This document shows positions 9,193 to 14,608 of a stretch of 14,608 nt of DNA, in pieces. The DNA is from Flammula alnicola (taxonomy: Eukaryota; Basidiomycota; Agaricomycetes; Agaricales; Strophariaceae). The position numbers were made by a program, and so were the translations under genes. A model generated the notes under the pieces. The model was given only the letters and a program-made list of their open reading frames with translations. It had not been told where the DNA came from and did not search any database. The stretch covers positions 1-14,608 of the forward strand of contig JADNRV010000744.1 of NCBI GenBank assembly GCA_015499995.1. Reading direction: 5' to 3'. The stretch's first letter is position 1. Each line of letters opens with the position of its first letter.

Positions 9193-11921
9193 ATGGCTCC
9201 TTACTTCCTGCGCAACCTCGTACCTAAGAGGGAGAGACGCGACAACGCGCGTCCATTGTTGACGGTGCTGGGAGAGATTACGTGGACCCAGTGGGCGTTA
9301 TTCTTTTCAGGGTGAGTTCGTTGTTTGGCTCGGGATGGTTAGGACCCTTCGCTGATGGCTGTTTGTCCCCCTCGACGACCATGACCATACACATCTGCTC
9401 TGTATTGGAAACCTCCTCAAACCAAGATGGTTAGCTTGGACGTGCGATGCGATCGACTTCTTCTCGGTCTCGCTCAGTGTTACCCACCTTCAAGACCAAT
9501 TCCACCAATCGACCCATGCTATCGTACGTTTTTGGTATCTTTCCTCAAGAATGGCGATGCTCACTCCAGCAATCTAGACCACGGCTATCACTCTGACGTT
9601 GCTCTTCCGCTCAGTCGGTGCAGTAGGTGTTTATTCTTGCTCTTTCCTCCCACCCAGGCTGACAGCTTCCCAGGTCGTCTTCGGGATTCTTTCCGACCGC
9701 TTCGGCAGGAAATGGCCCCTCGTCTGGAATCTCGTGCTTGTCGCCATTCTCGAGCTCGGTGCTGGCTTCGTGCAGACTTTCAAACAGTTCCTTGCCCTGC
9801 GCTCTCTCTTCGGTATTGGAATGGGTGGGATTTGGGGTCTCGCGGCAGCCACCGCTCTTGAGAATCTCCCAGTCGAGGCCCGTGGTATAGCTAGTGGATT
9901 CCTCCAAGAGGGCTACGCTGTAGGATATCTAATTGCGGCTGTCATTAACCTCTTCTTGGTACCGGAAGTTGGTGCGGGATGGCGCGCCTTGTTCTGGACG
10001 GCTTCGGGTGTATCCTTGTTTGCGGCCGGTATTAGGGTCCTTTTACCGGAGAGTGAAGTTTTCTTGAGGGCTAAGGAAGCGGAGCTGGCACGAGGAACGG
10101 ACACCACGAAAAAGACAAAGGTGTTCCTCAGGGAAACAAAGGTAATGTTGAAGAAGCACTGGATTTTGTGTATCTACGCCGTGCTGCTCATGACTGGTGC
10201 GTGTACTCTGCATTCCTTTGCCCTACTTTCCCTTTATTTGTCGTCCCTTCTGTTTAATCTCGCTTTTCTCGGGGACCGGAAACTGTGCCTGTTCTACAAT
10301 TACACCTCTCGCGCTCACTCTGATATACTGACGCCAACATCTCTCAATTCCTTTATTAGGCTTCAACTTCCTCTCACACGGATCTCAGGTATGCATTCCG
10401 TGGACTCGCTCAACCCAGTTATCTCGATGGATCTTTCCACCCCAAAAACACGATATCTATAAATGTAACTAACATTCCTTCTGCATTGCCGTCATTAGGA
10501 TCTCTATCCCACGTATCTCACGGCCTCCAAGAATCTCTCGACCCATGACGCTACTGTTGCGACTATCATTGGAAATTGTGTACGTTTTCTCTCTAGACTC
10601 GTCATGTTCGACTGAATCTTAGTTCCTTTATAGGGTGCTATCGCGTACGTCTCTTCATCGCACGTTCACCATTTCGGTGATAGCCTCATACTATCGTTTT
10701 CTGCTCCAGAGGGGGTGTTTTCGCGGGTTGGTTGAGCCAGTACATCGGAAGGAGGTTGACAATAATGTGCGTGTGCTGTCTGAACTATCTTTGCTATCGA
10801 TTATCCATCTTCCATCTTTTCTACCGACATTAACATCTCGCTCCACCGTCACTTCATTCATCAATTTCCTTTCACCGCACAAGTTCTATCCTTTGAAATC
10901 CCTCCTCGCCTCGTTCATTCATTTCGATTAATCACTAACCTCCATCCAATTTACCTATCTAGTATCCACGTCCTGCTCATCGGAGGTACGCAGTTTCTCC
11001 GCTGGCAGTTTTCGCGCAAAGGATATCATGAGGAAGCTAATTCCAATTTGCTTCCCACTTTATTCAGCGTTCATCCCCTTATGGATCCTCCCGTCCTCGT
11101 TCAGCGGCCTCGCTGCGGGAGCATTCTGCATTCAGTTCGGCGTGCAAGGCGCGTGGGGTGTCGTACGTCGCTTTGCTCTCTCTGTCTCTTGGCGTGAGGA
11201 GCGCCATGGGTGGATTCTTGATGATAGAGCTGACGAACTGTTGTTATGTGATGTAATGACAGATCCCCATTCAATTAGCAGAGATATCACCGCCGGCCTT
11301 CAGAGCGACCTTCCCAGGTGTTGCGTATCAAGTCGGAAACGTACGGTTCCTCTCTATCGCTCTTCTTCCTTCGAGGATATAACATTGCTTAATGCGCCCG
11401 CTCGTAGATGGTATCATCAGCCTCCGCGCAAATCGAAGCTAGTAGGCATCATTGCATCTTTTCCCTTTCTTGGACTCAGCTCACTAAATAAATCATCTTT
11501 TCCAACTAGCTGGTGGGGATAACCTGAAAACAACTATCATCGTGAACGGGAAGCCTAAGATTGTTCCTGATTATGCCACCGTGCGTCTACTTACTAGAAA
11601 CTTCAAGAGATAGCCAGCTGATTTGCGAAATATCAACAGGTCCAAGGTATCTTGATCGGAGTCGTATCGGCATTCGTCTTGTTCATCACTATTATTGGAC
11701 CTGAGTGCGGACTTTCTCTTTTTCTGCAGCGCATTCTCTCTGAATACAATATAAACCTTTGCAGAACCCACGGGTCGCACTTCGAGCAGAACAAGACCGC
11801 CTTCCAAGAGGGTGCCGCAGACGACGCTGTGATCATCGACGATGTGCCCGAGATTGTTCAGGCGCGTGAGAGTGGAAGCGAGTCCGGCGACGAGAAGCAT
11901 AGGAGTCTCGAGAAGGTCTGA
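9193..11921 (+). CDS. JEN-type monocarboxylate/proton permease (MFS)
   Basis: Exons: 9193-9311, 9427-9523, 9578-9622, 9674-10196, 10360-10388, 10499-10579, 10634-10644, 10710-10766, 10963-10985, 11068-11162, 11263-11340, 11408-11441, 11510-11580, 11640-11704, 11765-11921. All introns are GT...AG and phases agree, giving 494 residues. The product is a major-facilitator plasma-membrane symporter for lactate, pyruvate or related carboxylates. Evidence: WLAWTCDAIDFFSVSLSVT in helix 1; SDRFGRKWPL in the helix 2-3 loop; IGMGGIWGLAAATALENLP; and the JEN signature NxxSHxSQDxxxT (N264, S267-H268, S270-Q271-D272, T276) in helix 7. Later segments SQYIGRR, FGVQGAWGV, ISPPAFRATFPGVAYQVGN, MVSSASAQIEA and IGPETHGSHFE follow family order. 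The C-terminal tail is acidic and probably cytosolic. Exon 7 is only 11 nt. The start is chosen for its good context (ATC ATG G) and typical N-terminus. Substrate is inferred. Confidence 0.93.
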
Positions 11922-12158
11922 GTACGAGTCGCAAAATGTCAGGTCCGAGGAGGTACCTGGAACGCTTAGGTTGTTGTTATTCTTACCACGGTTAATTGCG
12001 TCCCTCTTTGTTGTTTTGTGTATAATAGCTAGCATGACATGTTCCCCACGACCGTTTATTCTCTGTTTATGACATCTGAATGCAGATCGGCATTGAAGGA
12101 GTCAAGGGGTCATGGTACGTCGTGATGGAGGCGGGAATGGCTGCTTCAATGGCATGTG
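11922..12158. other. 3' region of the permease gene
   Basis: 237 bp from the permease stop codon to the TA at the left end of the small transposon. It presumably holds the 3' untranslated region. No AATAAA occurs here; the nearest plus-strand one lies beyond the transposon at 12849-12854. Nothing else recognised. Confidence 0.4.
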
Positions 12159-12160
12159 TA

Positions 12161-12186
12161 CAGTCGCGGACAAACAAAGTCAACAA
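12161..12186 (+). repeat. Left terminal inverted repeat (26 bp)
   Basis: Begins CAGTCGCGGACAAACAAAG and is the exact reverse complement of 12815-12840; similarity stops at base 27. Confidence 0.9.
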
Positions 12187-12814
12187 GTCCAGTATCTCGG
12201 CTCCCAGGCAATATTTTGGCAATATTTTTGCAGAATCTTGTTCAGCTCGACAAAATACGTCGAAAAACACATCTCCGAAGTTTTTCCCACGAGCGGATGT
12301 GTTCGGCCAAATTTTTGCCCCAAATTTTTGAATGTTATGCCCCCAATTCAGGGTCGTGAGTGACCGAAATTGACTCGAAGGGGTCCAGTGTGAGGTCAAA
12401 TTCCTGACGATGGTTGCTACCGCCCTCAATTGCCTATAAATGGCGGAGATTCTAATGAGAGCATTTCCGGTGAAGGTCTCGGGTTCGCGGAAGGAACCGA
12501 GCGGAGACCGGATCAATTACCATTTTCGGCGACTATTTATGAATTTATTTATGTAGCCGAAACGGCTCGATGGAACGTTCCAATTTTTGTGGGATCATTC
12601 CCTTCTCATCAAAAGGAGTCGATTGCACAATTTTTGGTGATTTTTGAAGCAATTCCCAGGGTCCGGCCAATTTTTGAGGGTCCGAAAACCTTATTTGGAA
12701 ATTTCTGAAGGATTGGCTCGATAGAATTTGATGAAATGGGTAGCGTTAGAATCGTCTCGTCAATCTGCGTCGATTCCGACTATTGTCGGGGTATTTAAAA
12801 TACTTGGATATTTT

Positions 12815-12840
12815 TTGTTGACTTTGTTTGTCCGCGACTG
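12815..12840 (-). repeat. Right terminal inverted repeat (26 bp)
   Basis: Ends GTTTGTCCGCGACTG, the reverse complement of the left end, and is followed by the TA duplication. Confidence 0.9.
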
Positions 12841-12842
12841 TA

Positions 12843-13123
12843 GCAAGCAATAAATCAGTAATATATGTACGGCAACTTGATGGAAAAGTATAGTCGTTTC
12901 AACGGCTTAAATGGCAGTTGACGATGCGATATATAAGATAGCGAGTAATAGGCCCATTGATAACATAGCGAGCCCCCAGAAAAAACCACTTTATTTTCGT
13001 CGCTCCTCAGGACAGCAGAGTCCCTCTTGGCGAGGATCTCAAGTAAATATATGAGCGGGGGTCCTTGGCAAATCTTAACGGGGTAAATTGGCGATATAGC
13101 GCATCGATCCCTCCAGAGCTAAA
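12843..13123. terminator. 3' region of the SDR gene, with poly(A)-like signal
   Basis: 281 bp between the small transposon and the SDR stop codon. On the minus strand AATAAA (12990-12995) lies about 130 nt past the SDR stop, a plausible polyadenylation signal. On the plus strand AATAAA at 12849-12854 could serve the permease if its transcript reads through the transposon. No gene seen. Confidence 0.4.
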
Positions 13124-14430
13124 CTACAGGTTAAGACCATCCAAATATCTCTCCGTCGTGTCCCACAAATCATCCTGTGTTCCCACATCCTTCGCGTTCG
13201 CCGCAGGTTCTGCAATCCTTCCAACAGGCATGAGATAAGCGCCTTTATACTTCTCCGGGGATTCCCTGACCAACGGAGATGCAGCAGCCAGACATGAATT
13301 ATAGGCTCCTTCGTCGGGAGTCTTTGCCAAAAGCCACATGAGAAAGGATGCCACGGGCGGCAAGGGCAAATGCCTTGCGTACGATGTGTTTACGATGCCG
13401 GGATGAAGGGAAATGCAGATGATGCTGGTTGAATCCAATTTACGCTGGAGAGCATTTGAAAACAACACGTTGGCGAGCTTAGAGACGTCTGGAAGATTCA
13501 GGTCAGGATTTACATTGTGATGTCTGGAAAGCAGCTCGACGAACAGTATCGTGGCAGTGCTGGTAATCTTTCCTTCCTGTAGAAATTCTTGAATTCGTCC
13601 ATATTCTTGAACGCAGTTTTGGCTTTGTCGCCTAATGCCTTACGATGCCCGTCGTACGTAACCTGGGACGATGGAGATTGAGTTACGAAGATTCGACAAG
13701 GCACACGAACTCACCGTTACTATTCGAACGTCAGAATCGGCCTCCTCAGAAGTCTTCTTCAGGAGAGGTAGAAGACTCTTCGTAAATTGAAAAGTTCCAA
13801 TGTGGCTGAACGAAAGGTCAGTGAGGCGTTAGACATCCGTAATCCAGTAACTCACTTGACCATCATCACCTCTGTTATACCGTCCTGCGCTGGCTTGATG
13901 CTATCATGCAGGCTACCGAACAAGGTCAATTTGTGGCTGTAAAATTATGTCAATCTAAGACATACTTTGCCGCATTATTCACTGGAAGGCCAGTCAACGT
14001 CAACCCTCTCTGATTCCGAGCGCTGGTATACACGAGAAAGAAAACATACCCAGAACGTCAAGCCTATTCTCGAGTAGCAAAAAGTCCTCCGCGGATTTCT
14101 TCGCCAAGGCTGGCGTTCCCAAATCGCAAGAAAACCAGGCCACCTCACCCGACCCAATTCCTTCCTGCTGTAACTTTGCGACTGCTGCCTTCCCTTTCTC
14201 TTCCGAGCGTGCCCCCAAGTAAACTTTTGCTCCTGTGCGAGCAAGGTGCTTCACCGTGGCATATCCAATACCCGTGCTATCAATGCCATCAGGCAAAGTG
14301 TCAGTCTGGACCCTGGTTCCCAGTGTGCGTAGACACGCCTGTGAACGTACTTGGCCCCCGTTACAATGACAACCTTCCCCGACAGGTCCTTCAAGTCCGT
14401 CAGAGGATCAAATGTCTTGGAACCAGACAT
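13124..14430 (-). CDS. Short-chain dehydrogenase, retinol-dehydrogenase-like
   Basis: Exons: 14430-14351, 14276-14050, 13981-13966, 13912-13856, 13805-13715, 13662-13545, 13488-13124; introns 50-74 nt, GT...AG, phases agree; 317 residues. It is an NAD(P)-dependent oxidoreductase with a Rossmann fold, close in layout to RDH/WWOX-type SDRs. Seen: cofactor loop TGANTGIG (24-31), NNAA at 104-107 in place of NNAG, HIGTFQFTKSLLPLL, and the active-site pair in RYYVSKLANVLF (Tyr196, Lys200), then HPGIVNTSYARH. Where relatives have a Val-Ser-Ser-x-x-His stretch, this one reads V158-T-Y-D-G-H163, so the usual catalytic serine is Tyr160 or Thr159. The start is the ATG at 14428-14430; the frame stays open to a TTG at 14451, an unlikely start in fungi. 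Exon 3 is only 16 nt. Substrate unknown. It converges on the permease gene across a transposon. Confidence 0.9.
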
Positions 14431-14608
14431 TTCTTTCGTTAACTTAGGCAATTAGTGTTGGCAGAGGTGAAAGGGTTAAGCAGGTCGCGAGTTAGGTGTT
14501 CTTCCCATGCTGTCGTCGTGCGGAAAGGCCTTTAATGCTGCGGCCCCGAGTCCGAAGTTCGGCCATCTGTTTCAAGCTCCGCAAAACATGTCCGTGCCAA
14601 CGCCAAAC
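14431..14608 (-). promoter_or_regulatory. Upstream region of the SDR gene (partial)
   Basis: 178 bp upstream of the SDR ATG, running to the window edge. No clear TATA box. The start context on the minus strand is GAA before ATG, with a purine at -3. The promoter probably continues outside the window. Confidence 0.35.

Larger units (their letters stand above)
12159..12842. mobile_element. Non-autonomous Tc1/mariner-type element, 680 bp
   Basis: The element proper is 12161-12840. Its ends are perfect 26-bp terminal inverted repeats beginning CAGTCGCGGACAAACAAAG (12161-12186 and 12815-12840). Both ends are flanked by TA (12159-12160 and 12841-12842), the target duplication of Tc1/mariner and pogo/Fot1-type transposases. 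No transposase is encoded; the longest internal frame, 92 codons, resembles nothing, so it must move in trans if at all. The interior repeats an (A)ATTTTTG word about six times, at 12310-12330 and 12582-12676. It sits between the 3' ends of the convergent permease and SDR genes, so it need not harm either. Confidence 0.87.

Noticed and set aside
9624..9670. Donor GTGTTT at 9627 for permease intron 3
   Set aside because: Breaks the frame. GTAGGT at 9623 with the acceptor at 9673 restores the expected Ser-Val-Gly-Ala-Val-Val-Phe-Gly.
12430..12708. 92-codon open frame inside the TA-flanked element
   Set aside because: No transposase or other domain features, overlaps the ATTTTTG repeats, and other frames are open equally long; treated as chance.
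13937..13965. 29-nt intron in the SDR gene
   Set aside because: GT...AG ends and phase fit, but too short for a fungal intron; a 53-nt intron (13913-13965) with the same donor also keeps phase and gives the usual NNAA-to-DGI spacing.
14431..14451. SDR start seven codons further upstream
   Set aside because: The upstream codon is TTG, not ATG; the family usually starts near MSGSKTF-type sequences, so 14430 was chosen.
1..14608. tRNA genes, rRNA, CRISPR arrays, bacterial-type defence genes
   Set aside because: Scanned by eye for B-box-like words, tandem spacers and prokaryotic gene arrangements; nothing convincing, and the genome is clearly fungal.

Overview
The window looks like nuclear DNA of a basidiomycete fungus, most likely an agaricomycete (mushroom-forming). 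The genes are broken by many short introns, mostly 50-70 nt with GT...AG ends. The families present (expanded divergent G-alpha subunits, F-box proteins of the agaricomycete type, RTA1-like membrane proteins, a JEN-type carboxylate permease, a retinol-dehydrogenase-like SDR) fit that group. There are no operons and no prokaryotic signals. All gene models were built by hand from reading-frame continuity, splice signals and remembered family motifs; no search was run.

Layout, left to right. (1) 162-1256, minus: a decayed F-box protein gene whose pieces fall in all three frames. (2) 1266-1498: a 233-bp foldback mobile element with 110-115 bp arms and a perfect 9-bp target duplication, whose left copy abuts the F-box start codon. 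(3) 2047-3481, plus: an eight-exon gene for a 339-residue G-alpha-like protein that keeps the fold but has lost both catalytic residues for GTP hydrolysis. (4) 3837-5086, minus: a low-complexity Ser/Thr/Pro- and Lys/Arg-rich protein of unknown function, convergent with G-alpha, probably with one 3' intron that changes its C-terminus. (5) About 5700-6849, plus: an RTA1-like seven-helix membrane protein gene with an in-frame stop and frame breaks, probably a pseudogene. (6) 6850-9192: about 2.3 kb with no recognisable gene, ending in the promoter of the next one. (7) 9193-11921, plus: a fifteen-exon JEN/lactate-pyruvate permease gene (494 residues) with the diagnostic carboxylate-transporter motif. 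(8) 12161-12840: a 680-bp non-autonomous Tc1/mariner-type element with 26-bp perfect terminal inverted repeats and a TA duplication. (9) 13124-14430, minus: a seven-exon short-chain dehydrogenase (317 residues) with an intact nucleotide site and Tyr/Lys pair, but no serine at the usual catalytic position.

The genes do not form an obvious pathway or cluster. The region mixes two confident metabolic genes (permease, SDR), a fast-evolving signalling paralogue, two dying genes and two small transposons, which is typical of a dynamic accessory part of a mushroom genome. I found no convincing new multi-gene system. The most interesting items are the catalytically degenerate G-alpha, the nested-palindrome element at the F-box start codon, the similar terminal motif in the two elements, and the SDR whose expected Ser-Ser codons lie inside an intron donor.
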